From assembly GCF_009797025.1 (NCBI RefSeq), contig NZ_CP047027.1, forward strand, positions 3,348,001 to 3,412,000: a DNA stretch of 64,000 nt. The letters are read 5' to 3'. The number at the start of each line of letters is the position of its first letter. Positions within the stretch are counted from its first letter, which is position 1. Of this stretch, positions 45,357 through 54,717 are shown one piece after another. A model generated the notes under the pieces. That model was given only the letters and a program-made list of their open reading frames with translations. It was not told the origin of the DNA and did no database searches. Position numbers and translations under genes: made by a program. The DNA comes from Cellulophaga sp. L1A9. GTDB lineage: Bacteria > Bacteroidota > Bacteroidia > Flavobacteriales > Flavobacteriaceae.

Positions 45357-45920
45357 TTAGTCTTCAATTTCTTTTCCCATTGCAAACGGCTCCATATCTT
45401 CTGAAATAATATTTTCTGTAACGTGGTTTATGTAATTGCTCATTACTTTAAGAGAAATACCAACAATAACATCCATTACCTGCTCAGGTGAAAAACCTGC
45501 ATTGTAAAATGCATCTAAATCTGATGCTTCAAGATGTCCTCTGTTTACCGTAATTTTTTCTGTAAGTGTTACCAGCGCATTCAACTTTGTATCCGTAACT
45601 GGCAATTGTTTACGAATTTCATTGATGGTTTTAGAGGATATTCCATTTTGTTTTGCTCCTCTTGTATGTGCTGCTATACAATACTGACATTGGTTGACCA
45701 CACTTGAAGACAATAAAATTAAATTTTGTTCGCCCGTAGTGAATGATGTTTTGGCGAAAAAGGTTTTACTTAGATTGCTATATCCTTCCAATGCAGCAGG
45801 AGAACCTGCCATATATTTAAATAAATTGGAAATAGCTCCATTTTGTTCCTTCACTTTGGAAAGTATTTCCTTGGATGCCTTAGGCGCCGTTTCGATAGTA
45901 TGTTTCGTGAATTTTTTCAT
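45357..45920 (-). CDS. Carboxymuconolactone decarboxylase / AhpD-like protein
   Basis: 187 residues from the ATG at 45920 (MKKFTKHTIETAPKA); the frame could start 8 codons earlier. The AhpD-type redox motif CQYCIAAHT is present (Cys78, Cys81, His85 in the short form). Such proteins act as thiol-dependent peroxidase partners or hydroperoxidases. It fits the antioxidant theme of the island but has no Crp-type site upstream. The next 770 bp are decayed genes. Confidence 0.85.
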   Translation of the reverse strand: MKKFTKHTIETAPKASKEILSKVKEQNGAISNLFKYMAGSPAALEGYSNLSKTFFAKTSFTTGEQNLILLSSSVVNQCQYCIAAHTRGAKQNGISSKTINEIRKQLPVTDTKLNALVTLTEKITVNRGHLEASDLDAFYNAGFSPEQVMDVIVGISLKVMSNYINHVTENIISEDMEPFAMGKEIED

Positions 45921-45957
45921 GTTTAATTTTTTATGTGAAATCAAATCTTACAAGATC

Positions 45958-46033
45958 TCTTTCGTGTGTTTATAATTAGTTTCTACCCTTTCTAAAACCT
46001 TGTCCATTCTTCCGTGCAGTATCAATTTGCTTT
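45958..46033 (-). pseudogene. Relic of a PoxB gene 3' end
   Basis: The bases match the 3' end of the poxB gene at 52440-52515 closely (shared TTTCTAAAACCT, CCATTCTTCCG). On the minus strand it reads like SGRMD-VLE-V-TNYKH, the last residues of PoxB. Only about 75 bp survive, so it is a fragment of a former second copy. Confidence 0.75.
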
Positions 46034-46046
46034 TGAACAAAACTTA

Positions 46047-46272
46047 GCCTTTGCCACGGCCATCAGCAAAAGTGACTCCAAACAATAGTTCTCCAGCTAT
46101 ATACATGGTTGAGCTAGCGTATTGAGAATCTATAATTCGCTCTCTAGCATTATGTCACCGTATGCAAATTTGAAATAGTTGGTATTTATAAAAAGAAACT
46201 AAACGATCATCTGTGGTAGATTCGCAACCACTTGGGACAATACCGCTAAAATAACTAACGAATACTCTTCCT
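46047..46272 (-). pseudogene. Relic of a DUF1566 gene (central part)
   Basis: The stretch aligns base by base with the middle of the intact DUF1566 gene at 50420-50640 (shared AATAGTTCTCCAGCTA, ATGGTTGAGCTAGCGTAT, GAGAATCTATAAT), with scattered changes and frame breaks. It abuts the PoxB relic near a shared ACCTTT/GCCTTT word, which suggests an illegitimate joining of two former genes. Confidence 0.8.
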
Positions 46273-46289
46273 TATAGTAAATAATTATC

Positions 46290-46655
46290 AATCTGTTTAA
46301 CGGCCTATTTCCAACTCATCAATATAATTCAATACATCATAATAATCGTGACGTTCGAAATCAGAAGTTTCTTGCCACATAAGCCCTAAGTTGTTATCTG
46401 TAATAGTACCATTCTCGTTTTTGGTAAAGGACATTTTTTTGCCTTTCAGATAATTTGCGCCTTGACCGCAAAGGGAATCATCTTTAAGGATTGCAGAAAA
46501 AAAATTATATCAGTATCATACAACGTGTACTGTCCTGTTGCAATCTTTACATAGTTGTTAGTTGTCAAACTATCCTTAGAAATAGCGATTTTCAATTTTT
46601 TGGTCTCCTTCTTTCTACAACCAATAAGGATGATTATGAAAATTACTTTTTTCAT
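46290..46655 (-). pseudogene. Frameshifted DUF1566 lipoprotein gene (5' part)
   Basis: A partial copy of the 5' part of the neighbouring DUF1566 gene (46695-48008). It begins MKKVIFIIILIGCRKKETKK with a lipobox-like LIGC and shares ISKDSLTTNNYVKIATGQYTLYDT. A run of eight A (46497-46504) breaks the frame; past it the other frame continues as GQGANYLKGKKMSFTKNENG and stops after DELEIGR. Correction of one frameshift would give a ~118-residue protein with half a DUF1566 domain. Confidence 0.75.
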
Positions 46656-46694
46656 GCAGTTCTTTTTTATTTAAGAACGCTTTAATTTTAAATA

Positions 46695-48008
46695 CTAGTT
46701 TATATCTCTAACAAGACGTACATAATTGTATGTACGTTCACCGCCTTCACCTAGATTGCCGCCTTCGTATTTGGTGTCGAATCGTACGGCACCGGCACCA
46801 TGAAAATCTTTTCCTTCGTTGTTGACCGCCATACCAAAAGCAACATACCAGGCGTAAAAATAGGGTTCTCCACTTCTAAAATGCGCAGAAGTGCCGGTCC
46901 AATAATAACCAAAATCATCAGTGCCGGCTTCATTAGAAATCGGTGTACAAGTGAATATAGGGTCAATAGCTGGACCTTTATTTTTACTGTCTTTGGCATT
47001 AGGTGCAAAAGAGTAGTCTACAATACCTTGTAATTCTTTTACATTGGGCAAACGCCAATCGGTATAGTCAGCTATGTTAGTATTTTTGGCATAAACCAAA
47101 GCATCTTTCCAATTTAGACCTTTACCGCTATCTCCTTGTGTCCACATAAGTCCTGTAGCGATATCAGAAATAGTTCCGTCTTTATTATCGGTAAAATTAT
47201 TTATTCCATAAACAGTACCTCTAACTGCACGCACATGCTTCAGTAGTGGGTTGCCTGTGGGTCTTTCTCCATTTTGGGGAGGTCTTCCATTTTCAGGAGG
47301 TGCCCCTTGTCCTGGAGGAGGTTGGCGATTTGGTGGCGGACCTTTATGGTCTTTCTCCTTATCTGGCGCAGCTGCCGGGTAGGCCTTTATATGTCCTGTC
47401 GCATGGTTTACACCAAAAGCAGCATTGTAACCACCTTCTTCTGTGTGACCAACATATGTATTGCTAGACCAGTATTGTTCACTTTTGTCTACCTCTTCAT
47501 TGTTAACAAGGGAAAAATAATTGGTATCTAAATACGGCCATCCAGAATCAAAATTACTAATTGAAAATAATTCTTTTGCAGATGGCATTCGCCAATCATC
47601 ATAACCACCAAGTTCTAAATTTTCACAATAATCTTTGGCATCTTGCCAATCAAAGCCTTCTGAACTAGGGATTTCTTGCCATATAAGCCCTGAGTTATTA
47701 TCTGTAATAGTACCATTCCCGTTTTTGGTGAAGGACATTTTTTTGCCTTTCAAATAATTTGCATCTTGACCGTAAAGGGAAGCTTCTCTGGAGATTGCCT
47801 TAAGAATTTTTCCTTGGGTGTCATACAAAGTGTACTGTCCTGTTGCAATCTGTACATAGTTGTTAGTTTTTAAACTATCCTTAGAAATAGCGATTTCAGA
47901 TTTTTTTGTCTCCTTATTTTTACAACCAGAAACAAATGCCATTGCTAAAAACAATAGGATGAACATACTTAGCAAATTTGCCGTTTTTATTGATGCTAAA
48001 TTTTTCAT
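46695..48008 (-). CDS. DUF1566 lipoprotein with proline-rich linker
   Basis: 437 residues. The lipobox VSGC gives Cys29. Two DUF1566 (Lcl-type) halves are present: GLIWQEIPSSEGFDWQDAKDYC...YDDWRMPSAKEL and GLMWTQGDSGKGLNWKDALVYA...YTDWRLPNVKELQ. A Pro/Gly-rich stretch (PPPNRQPPPGQGAPPENGRP) separates them. It is a surface protein, possibly for adhesion or carbohydrate contact; the family role is unknown. It follows the DUF4353 gene by 15 bp. Confidence 0.85.
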   Translation of the reverse strand: MKNLASIKTANLLSMFILLFLAMAFVSGCKNKETKKSEIAISKDSLKTNNYVQIATGQYTLYDTQGKILKAISREASLYGQDANYLKGKKMSFTKNGNGTITDNNSGLIWQEIPSSEGFDWQDAKDYCENLELGGYDDWRMPSAKELFSISNFDSGWPYLDTNYFSLVNNEEVDKSEQYWSSNTYVGHTEEGGYNAAFGVNHATGHIKAYPAAAPDKEKDHKGPPPNRQPPPGQGAPPENGRPPQNGERPTGNPLLKHVRAVRGTVYGINNFTDNKDGTISDIATGLMWTQGDSGKGLNWKDALVYAKNTNIADYTDWRLPNVKELQGIVDYSFAPNAKDSKNKGPAIDPIFTCTPISNEAGTDDFGYYWTGTSAHFRSGEPYFYAWYVAFGMAVNNEGKDFHGAGAVRFDTKYEGGNLGEGGERTYNYVRLVRDIN

Positions 48009-48023
48009 GATTATTTTTTAAAG

Positions 48024-49628
48024 TTAATTACCTCCTGGACCGCCAGTACCTGGTTCTCCTGTTGGTCCCAATTCTCCTCCTATTTGTGTAACAGTGCTGT
48101 TTATGGTGAACGATTCACCTGAATCTGTTCCTCCACTATAAGTTCCAGAGGTGTATAATCCATTAACCTCAGTGCCATTGCTTACACTTCCTCCGGTATA
48201 GATAGTATACGTTTGATCTGTTTCTAATTTCGCAGTGGAATAAATAATTGTATTTACGTTATAGGGTACTTCATAAGTAAGGGCTTCCGTACCATCTTCC
48301 GATTGTATGTTTAATAACTGATTTGCATTTACACCATCAAAGATTACTGAGTTTTGTGTGCTTTCGCTCTCTGTAGGGAATGAAGTATTTAGTGCTAACC
48401 CTAAAATTGTTCCTCCAGTTATTTTAAATGTATTATCATCACAATCAAAACTACCATCGGGTTCATCGGTACGAACTGCTATGGCAATGGTCATACCACC
48501 TGTAATGGTAATACCTCCGTTACTATCAATGGCATCATTAAGCGTGGCGTAAACATAAATATTTCCCCCATTAATATATATATTATCACCCGCATTAAGA
48601 CCGTCATCGTATGAATTGATGTTAATTGTACCGTCATTAATGGTCATTGTTCCTTTTGCTTCTATGCCTTCGCCTTCTGAAGTAGTTATTTCAAAATTAC
48701 CTCCATTGATAGTTACATAAGGCGTAATGGAATCATCTGGTTCTTCCTCGTCGTCAATGTCATACGACGCTGCAATTCCATCATCAATTGCATTAATAGT
48801 AAAGGTTCCGTCGTTGATAATAATATAGCCTTCTTCACAATCCATTGCATCGCTATCTGCTGTTAAATTAAGTGTACCTCCGTCTACAATAATGTAATCG
48901 TTGGTGTGTATGGCATCAGATGCTGCCTCGGTAACTGTGATTGTTCCACTAATTATCCTAATATAATCATCACTGGCGATACCGTGCTTGTAGTTTCCTG
49001 CAACGTTAAGTGCTCCTGAACCACTAAAAACCAATTGCCCTTCGCTAAAAAATGTTGCTTTTGCATCTTCATCATCAGGAATAGTACTGTAAGTTGATGC
49101 ATCGGTCAAGTTATTCGTACCCTCTAATATCACAAAAATGGTTTTAGAAGATTGGATGTTAATCGCGGGACCATCAGTATTCGCGATACTTAAATCACTT
49201 AACGATAATTTTAATTTCTTTTCACTATAAATTTTTAGCATCCCATCTGTTGTTGTGCCCGATATTTCGTAAGCCACTTCTGAAATAGTGGAATTAATAG
49301 TAATATCGGCACCATCTTGCGTAATGACTACATCATCAGGAACTGGGTTTGTAATTGTAGCCGATGTATTGGAAAATACAATTTGTACGGTATTTTCAAA
49401 AGTTGCATTTTCTACTAAATCATCTTCATCCGCACCTGTATTATCGGTATCTCCTTCAGCCGTTCCAGAGGTGTTTATGTTTGTGATGGCAATAGCGGTG
49501 TCATCATCAGCTACCGTTACAGTATCTTCATCATCATCACTACATGAACTAAAAGTTAATATAGAAGCGCTAAATGCTAATGCAATAAGGAGTAAATTGA
49601 TATTCTTTTTAATTATTATATTTTTCAT
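48024..49628 (-). CDS. DUF4353 carbohydrate-binding domain lipoprotein
   Basis: 534 residues. Lipobox FSSC (Cys29), then a repetitive beta-helix-like body with many TINDGTI/INGGNI-type turns (TINDGTININSYDDGLNAG, ITGGMTIAIAVRTDEPDGSFD) and a Gly-rich tail (GPTGEPGTGGPGG). The pattern is that of DUF4353 domains, labelled carbohydrate-binding; the ligand is unknown. It is the first gene of a two-gene unit with the DUF1566 protein. Confidence 0.85.
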   Translation of the reverse strand: MKNIIIKKNINLLLIALAFSASILTFSSCSDDDEDTVTVADDDTAIAITNINTSGTAEGDTDNTGADEDDLVENATFENTVQIVFSNTSATITNPVPDDVVITQDGADITINSTISEVAYEISGTTTDGMLKIYSEKKLKLSLSDLSIANTDGPAINIQSSKTIFVILEGTNNLTDASTYSTIPDDEDAKATFFSEGQLVFSGSGALNVAGNYKHGIASDDYIRIISGTITVTEAASDAIHTNDYIIVDGGTLNLTADSDAMDCEEGYIIINDGTFTINAIDDGIAASYDIDDEEEPDDSITPYVTINGGNFEITTSEGEGIEAKGTMTINDGTININSYDDGLNAGDNIYINGGNIYVYATLNDAIDSNGGITITGGMTIAIAVRTDEPDGSFDCDDNTFKITGGTILGLALNTSFPTESESTQNSVIFDGVNANQLLNIQSEDGTEALTYEVPYNVNTIIYSTAKLETDQTYTIYTGGSVSNGTEVNGLYTSGTYSGGTDSGESFTINSTVTQIGGELGPTGEPGTGGPGGN

Positions 49629-49811
49629 GGTTCTTAATCTTTATAGTATAAATATTAGTAATAATTCAACTGTAAATTTTAGTTTTCAATAAATGACCTT
49701 TAGTTCTCTGTAAACTAGATGTTATAATCTATTTTTGTTTTTATTAATTTTAGAAAACTGTGTCCCGGTATGTATTACATAGAATAATCATGTCTTGCAT
49801 TAGTTGAGTTG

Positions 49812-51095
49812 CTAGTATAAATCTCTAACCAACCGTACATAATTATTGATTCTTTGCGCATCACCTTGAGGGCCGTGGCCTTTGGGCCAATCTTTAGGGT
49901 CACCAATTTTTGGGTCACTACGCTGCGCACCTGCTCCGTGTACATCCATCCATTTACCATCCATATATCCCATGGCCCTACCAAAAGAAACATAAGATGC
50001 GTTTCTACCTTTTGCCTCAGTAGACCAGTTAGAATGTGTTGTACTAGACCAATAAAAAGGATAGTCTTTCTGATCAGCTTCATTTTCAATTTCAGAACAA
50101 TTAAAAAGTGGGTGTATTGCGGCGGATTCTGAAGTGTTAGGGGAACGGGAATAGTCAACGATACTCTGTAGCTCTTTTACGTCGGGCAACCGCCAATCAG
50201 AATACCCTGCAAATTCATAGTTTTCGGCATAGTTTAATGCTTCTTGCCATAATACGCCTTTCTGGTTGTCGTTTTGCATCCACATAAGACCTGTGGCCAT
50301 ATCTGAGATGGTGCCATCGCCGTTATCTTCAAAATTATTGATACCGTAATTCTTGTTCCCTCTTACATAGGTTACAAAAAACGTTTTATCACCAGGACCA
50401 AATGGCATCTTTAATCCGTAACCTTTTATACGACCATCGGCAAAATTAACACCAAATAATAGTTCTCCAGCTACATACATGGTTGAGCTAGCGTATTGAG
50501 AATCTATAATACGTTCTCTAGCATTAGTGTCTCCGTAAGCGAATTTGAAATAATCGGTATCTATAAAAGGAATTAATCCGTCTAATGATTTTGAATTATA
50601 ACCGCTAGGGTCAACACCACTAAAAATTATCAAAGAAAATTGTTCTTTAATGGTAGGCAATCGCCAATCTGTATAGCCACCTAATTTGAAAGAAGCAGCA
50701 CCAGCTGCTGCCTCTTTATAAGTCATTTTATCACTTGCCGTAATTTTTCCATCGCCATTTGTGTCGGGGCTCTGCTGCCACATTAAACCCGTAACTAGAT
50801 CAGTTACCGTACCATCGTCATTATCTTTGTATTGAGGGGTGTTACCAGGGTAATTTGCATTTTGCCCATAAAAATCATCACCAATAGCTGGTGCTTTAAT
50901 TTCAGTACTGTTGTCGTAGAATTTAGTCTGATTTGTACCAATAATAGGGTAATCTAAATTACTCTTGTCATTTTGTACAATACTATTAAGCCTTGAGTTT
51001 TTACCAGAGCTCAATAACAAAACAATGACTATGAGAACACAACAAAACCCGAATACGATTGATGTCTTTTTTTTAGGTTTTACAATCCGTTTCAT
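49812..51095 (-). CDS. DUF1566 protein with N-terminal signal anchor, paired with dps
   Basis: 427 residues. The N-terminus has a signal anchor (IVFGFCCVLIVIVLLLSSG, about 13-31), then two DUF1566 halves (GLMWQQSPDTNGDGKITASD...YTDWRLPTIKEQ and GLMWMQNDNQKGVLWQEALNYA...YSDWRLPDVKEL). The first half contains a Ca-binding-like DTNGDGKI loop. It begins 21 bp after dps and shares its Crp-type promoter. The relic at 46047-46272 derives from this gene or a close copy. Confidence 0.85.
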   Translation of the reverse strand: MKRIVKPKKKTSIVFGFCCVLIVIVLLLSSGKNSRLNSIVQNDKSNLDYPIIGTNQTKFYDNSTEIKAPAIGDDFYGQNANYPGNTPQYKDNDDGTVTDLVTGLMWQQSPDTNGDGKITASDKMTYKEAAAGAASFKLGGYTDWRLPTIKEQFSLIIFSGVDPSGYNSKSLDGLIPFIDTDYFKFAYGDTNARERIIDSQYASSTMYVAGELLFGVNFADGRIKGYGLKMPFGPGDKTFFVTYVRGNKNYGINNFEDNGDGTISDMATGLMWMQNDNQKGVLWQEALNYAENYEFAGYSDWRLPDVKELQSIVDYSRSPNTSESAAIHPLFNCSEIENEADQKDYPFYWSSTTHSNWSTEAKGRNASYVSFGRAMGYMDGKWMDVHGAGAQRSDPKIGDPKDWPKGHGPQGDAQRINNYVRLVRDLY

Positions 51096-51116
51096 AATGG
51101 TTCTGTTTAATTTAAC

Positions 51117-51593
51117 TTATGCTAAATGTGAACGTAGCATCCAAGCAGTTTTCTCGTGTTGTTCCATTAAGCCAGTAATATAGTCGCTGATACCTTCAGC
51201 CTGCCATTTGTCTGAAATTGGTTTTATTTCTTCTCTAAGAAAAATAATAATACTTTCATGGTCTTCCAACAATTCTGAAAATATACTTTGACTATCATTT
51301 TTACCTTTTATTTTTTCGGTAAGATGTGTCATTTTTGAATAGTGTTCTAAAGTTGCAGGTACATAATGACCTATTGCACGTATTTTTTCAGCTACCGTAT
51401 CAACAACCTCTTGCTGCTCTTCGTACAATGTTTCTAGATATAGGTGTACTGAATGAAAATCTGGACCTTCAATATTCCAATGGAAATTCAACGTTTTTGA
51501 ATAAAGCACAAATTCATCTGCTAATATTTTTGATAACTGGTCAGCGATAGCTTGTCTGTTTTCTGCTGAAATACCTATGTTTGGTGTTTTCAT
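51117..51593 (-). CDS. dps: Dps family DNA-binding / ferritin-like protein
   Basis: 158 residues. The ferroxidase ligands are all present: HWN His38, His50, Glu54, Asp65 and Glu69 (DTVAEK). Dps dodecamers bind DNA and store iron by oxidising Fe2+ with H2O2, protecting DNA in stress. The lysine-rich N-tail of E. coli Dps is shorter here, so DNA binding may be weaker. It is the first gene of a dps-DUF1566 operon with a perfect Crp-type promoter. Confidence 0.95.
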   Translation of the reverse strand: MKTPNIGISAENRQAIADQLSKILADEFVLYSKTLNFHWNIEGPDFHSVHLYLETLYEEQQEVVDTVAEKIRAIGHYVPATLEHYSKMTHLTEKIKGKNDSQSIFSELLEDHESIIIFLREEIKPISDKWQAEGISDYITGLMEQHEKTAWMLRSHLA

Positions 51594-51621
51594 GTTTTGT
51601 ATTTTACAATTAATTATAGCT

Positions 51622-51664
51622 CAAAGGTATCATGATTGCGTAGTGATTAGGCTGATTTAAATCA
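51622..51664 (-). promoter_or_regulatory. Crp-type site and perfect -7 box of dps
   Basis: The site TGATTTAAATCA (51653-51664, perfect palindrome) has its centre exactly 29.5 bp from the first base of TACCTTTG (51629-51622). Transcription should start near 51616. Confidence 0.82.
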
Positions 51665-51745
51665 TGTTGCTACTTTTAATTATGAGCGTAAAATAAAAGA
51701 CCAATAAAAAAGGAAACAGTACTATAAAACCTCCTTTTATTACAT

Positions 51746-52381
51746 TTAAATTTTAGTATTCATACTCTTGCTTTTGCGATATCCATAGAAAAATAAAAAT
51801 GCGATACCTGCACCCAAAAAAGCAAGAGCCATATCTTTTTGGGGATCCCAAACATCGCCTTGTATGCCCAAATAGGAAACGCCTTGTTCCACAAAGAAAA
51901 CATCGGCTACCAACCATTCAATAATTTCATAAAGGCAACTGACAGAAAGCGTTGTCATTATGGGGAACAACAATGCAATTCTCTTAGGATATTTTAACCA
52001 TTGTGAAAAGCATTCCTGCATAGGATAATAGAGCAAAAAGCCAAAACTAAAATGTACCAACCTATCATACTGATTTCTTGGAGAATGAAAGAGATCTTGC
52101 AACCAATATCCGAAGGTATTATCTGCATAGGTGTATTTAGAACCATAGACATGTAGACATAAAAAGATACAGATGAGCAAATAACTAAAGTTGCTGAATC
52201 TGTATCTTTTGAAAGTGAAAATTAAAAAAAGTAATGAAATCACCGTTAAGGTATTTTCAATATACCAATTAGAGAGATCTGTTGTTCCAATTAAAGAATT
52301 TAGCCATACAATGACAAAAAAAAGGCAAAAAAGAACAATCAACTTATTTCTTTTAGCAGGACTAGCGGTTCGTTTATTCAT
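51746..52381 (-). CDS. DUF2238 / YjdF-type membrane protein
   Basis: 211 residues with about five or six transmembrane segments and conserved blocks DLFHSPRNQYDRLVHFSFGFLL, CLYEIIEWLVADVFF and DVWDPQKDMALAFLG, typical of DUF2238. Function unknown. It is the last gene of the leftward run that includes Prx, DsbA-like and PoxB, 47 bp after poxB; an imperfect hairpin (GTGCTAT/ATAGCAC) lies in that gap. Confidence 0.85.
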   Translation of the reverse strand: MNKRTASPAKRNKLIVLFCLFFVIVWLNSLIGTTDLSNWYIENTLTVISLLFLIFTFKRYRFSNFSYLLICIFLCLHVYGSKYTYADNTFGYWLQDLFHSPRNQYDRLVHFSFGFLLYYPMQECFSQWLKYPKRIALLFPIMTTLSVSCLYEIIEWLVADVFFVEQGVSYLGIQGDVWDPQKDMALAFLGAGIAFLFFYGYRKSKSMNTKI

Positions 52382-52428
52382 TTATTCTCTCGTTGGTGCT
52401 ATATTATTTGAAATATAAAAAATAGCAC

Positions 52429-54165
52429 TTACAACACTTCTTTCATGTGTTTGTAGTTTGTTTTTACCATTTCTAAAACCTCATCCATTCTTCCGCTCAA
52501 GATCATTTTACTCATAGATAGGGCATAACCTTTCATTTGGTCAAATTCCATTTTTGGTGGCATCGCTAATGCCTGTGGGTTGGTAAATACACTCACCAAA
52601 ACAGGACCATCATGTGCAAACGCTTCTTCCAAAGATTGTTTTACATCTTCAGGTTTTGTAACCGAAATTCCTTTGAATCCCATGGCTTGTGCTATCATTT
52701 CAAAATTAGGGTTCACCATCTCCGTTTCATTATTAGGTAAACCTTCTACTTGCATTTCCAATTGTACCATTCCCAAAGAACGGTTGTTAAAAACAATTAG
52801 TTTTATAGGAAGGTTGTATTGCTTGATCGTTGCTAAGTCTCCTAATAACATAGAGAGACCACCATCACCACAAAATGCAACAACTTGTCTTTCAGGATAG
52901 GCTAATTGTGCTCCTATAGCCATAGGCATGGCATTTGCCATAGAACCATGATTGAAAGAACCTAACATGATTCGTTTTCCAGTACCGTGAATATATCTTG
53001 CCCCCCAAACACAACACATACCTGTGTCTACTGTGAAAACGGTATCATCATCAGCCATTTTATCAATGGTAGATGCCACATATTCGGGACTAATATGATG
53101 TTCAAACCCCTCATCTTTTACATAGACATTCAAGTTTTCTTTCACTTTTTCATAAAAGTCTAATTGAGCATCTAAGAAACTGGCATCTTCTTTTTCGTTG
53201 ATTAATGGCAAGAGAGCCGCAATGGTATCTGTTATTCTTCCGGTCAATCCCATTTCTAATTTTGCCCGTCTCCCTAAGCGTTCTGGTTTTTCATCTACCT
53301 GAATTATTTTATTTTTTACGGGCATAAAATGTTCGTAAGGAAAATCAGTTCCTAATAATATCACGACATCCGATTCGTGCATGGCATGAAAAGCAGATGG
53401 AACACCGAGTAAACCTGTCATTCCTACTTCGTATGGATTGTTGTGCTGCATCCCCATTTTGCCGCGGAAAGAATATCCAATGGGTGCTTTTAGTAATCCT
53501 GCTAATTTTATAATGTCGTCATGAGCTTCCCTTGCTCCAATACCACAGTAAATAGAAATTTTTGGATGCTTATTCACCAAGTCGGCTAATTTTTGCATCT
53601 CATTATCTGCAGGGCGTAAAATAGTTTCGCTATGATAATTATACATAGACGTTGCACTTTCTTCAGCAGGCATGGCAGATACATCACCAGGCAAACCAAA
53701 TACAGCAACTCCTTTTTTATGAACCGCATTTTGGATAGCAGCTTGCAACATGCGTGGTACTTGTTTGGGAGTACTGGCCACTTCATTGTAAACGCTACAA
53801 TCATCAAATAATTTATAGGTATTTGTAGCTTGAAAATAATCAACACCAAATTCTGGCGTATTAATAGTAGAGGCAATAGCGATAATGGGAACTCCGGAAC
53901 GGTTGGCATCGTACAGACCATTTATTAAATGCACATGACCAGGTCCGCTACTTCCGGCACAACATGCTAGACCGTCCAATTCTGCTTCCGCAGCAGCAGC
54001 ATAAGCACCCACTTCTTCATGGCGAACATGAATCCATTTAATTTTTCCACTTCTTCTTACCGCATCATTCAGTTCGTTTAGACTATCACCCGTTACAGCA
54101 TAAATTCTTTTTACGTTATTATTTACCAGCATCTCTACGATTTGGTCTGCTACTTTTTTTCCCAT
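52429..54165 (-). CDS. poxB: Pyruvate:quinone oxidoreductase (PoxB-type, ThDP enzyme)
   Basis: 578 residues. The ThDP site has the RHEE Glu near 50 and GDGGLSMLLGDLATIKQYN with LIVFNNRSLGMVQLEM. The C-terminal SGRMDEVLEMVKTNYKHMK matches the membrane-binding tail of E. coli PoxB. The enzyme decarboxylates pyruvate to acetate and passes electrons to the quinone pool. It is 25 bp after the DsbA-like gene and in the same transcript. A 3' relic of another copy lies at 45958. Confidence 0.92.
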   Translation of the reverse strand: MGKKVADQIVEMLVNNNVKRIYAVTGDSLNELNDAVRRSGKIKWIHVRHEEVGAYAAAAEAELDGLACCAGSSGPGHVHLINGLYDANRSGVPIIAIASTINTPEFGVDYFQATNTYKLFDDCSVYNEVASTPKQVPRMLQAAIQNAVHKKGVAVFGLPGDVSAMPAEESATSMYNYHSETILRPADNEMQKLADLVNKHPKISIYCGIGAREAHDDIIKLAGLLKAPIGYSFRGKMGMQHNNPYEVGMTGLLGVPSAFHAMHESDVVILLGTDFPYEHFMPVKNKIIQVDEKPERLGRRAKLEMGLTGRITDTIAALLPLINEKEDASFLDAQLDFYEKVKENLNVYVKDEGFEHHISPEYVASTIDKMADDDTVFTVDTGMCCVWGARYIHGTGKRIMLGSFNHGSMANAMPMAIGAQLAYPERQVVAFCGDGGLSMLLGDLATIKQYNLPIKLIVFNNRSLGMVQLEMQVEGLPNNETEMVNPNFEMIAQAMGFKGISVTKPEDVKQSLEEAFAHDGPVLVSVFTNPQALAMPPKMEFDQMKGYALSMSKMILSGRMDEVLEMVKTNYKHMKEVL

Positions 54166-54190
54166 GATTGTTTTTTTATGTTGAAAGATG

Positions 54191-54706
54191 TTAAGCTACA
54201 CGTTCCTGAATCAATTCTAGTAATTTAGAGGCATCTCCGTCAAATTTATTTCCGTTTACGAAAAAAGAAGGCGTACCATTAACACCGCTGCGAATGCCAC
54301 TTTCAAAATCAATATCAATTTTTTCTGCAATATTATTTTGTCGCATATCCATTTTGAACTTTTGAATATCCAACCCTAAGTTTTCTGCACGTTGGACAAA
54401 ATCGTTGGGTTGTAAATATTCTTGATTTTCAAAAATACTGTTGTGCATTTCCCAATATTTTCCTTGTAAAGCAGCAGCTTCTGTAGCTTTAGCAGCCTCA
54501 CGAGCGTTTGTGTGTATTTCTGATAAAGGGAAATTACGAAAAACAAATTTAATTTGGTGACCAAATTCTTTCATTATTGTTTCTATAATTAGGTGTGCAG
54601 CACCACAGTAGCCACATTCAAAATCGCCATATTCTACAATTTCTAACCTGGCGTTTAAATTTCCTTTGATGTGGTCGCTATGATTAATTGCGGGATGTAA
54701 ACTCAT
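54191..54706 (-). CDS. DsbA-family thioredoxin-like protein without signal peptide
   Basis: 171 residues. The CxxC active site is CGYC (Cys31-Cys34), and the cis-Pro block is GTPSFFVNGNKFDG. The N-terminus MSLHPAINHSDHIKGN is hydrophilic, so it acts in the cytoplasm, unlike periplasmic DsbA. It is 11 bp after the peroxiredoxin gene, which suggests that it reduces or repairs that enzyme. Confidence 0.88.
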   Translation of the reverse strand: MSLHPAINHSDHIKGNLNARLEIVEYGDFECGYCGAAHLIIETIMKEFGHQIKFVFRNFPLSEIHTNAREAAKATEAAALQGKYWEMHNSIFENQEYLQPNDFVQRAENLGLDIQKFKMDMRQNNIAEKIDIDFESGIRSGVNGTPSFFVNGNKFDGDASKLLELIQERVA

Positions 54707-54717
54707 TTTACTCGTAT

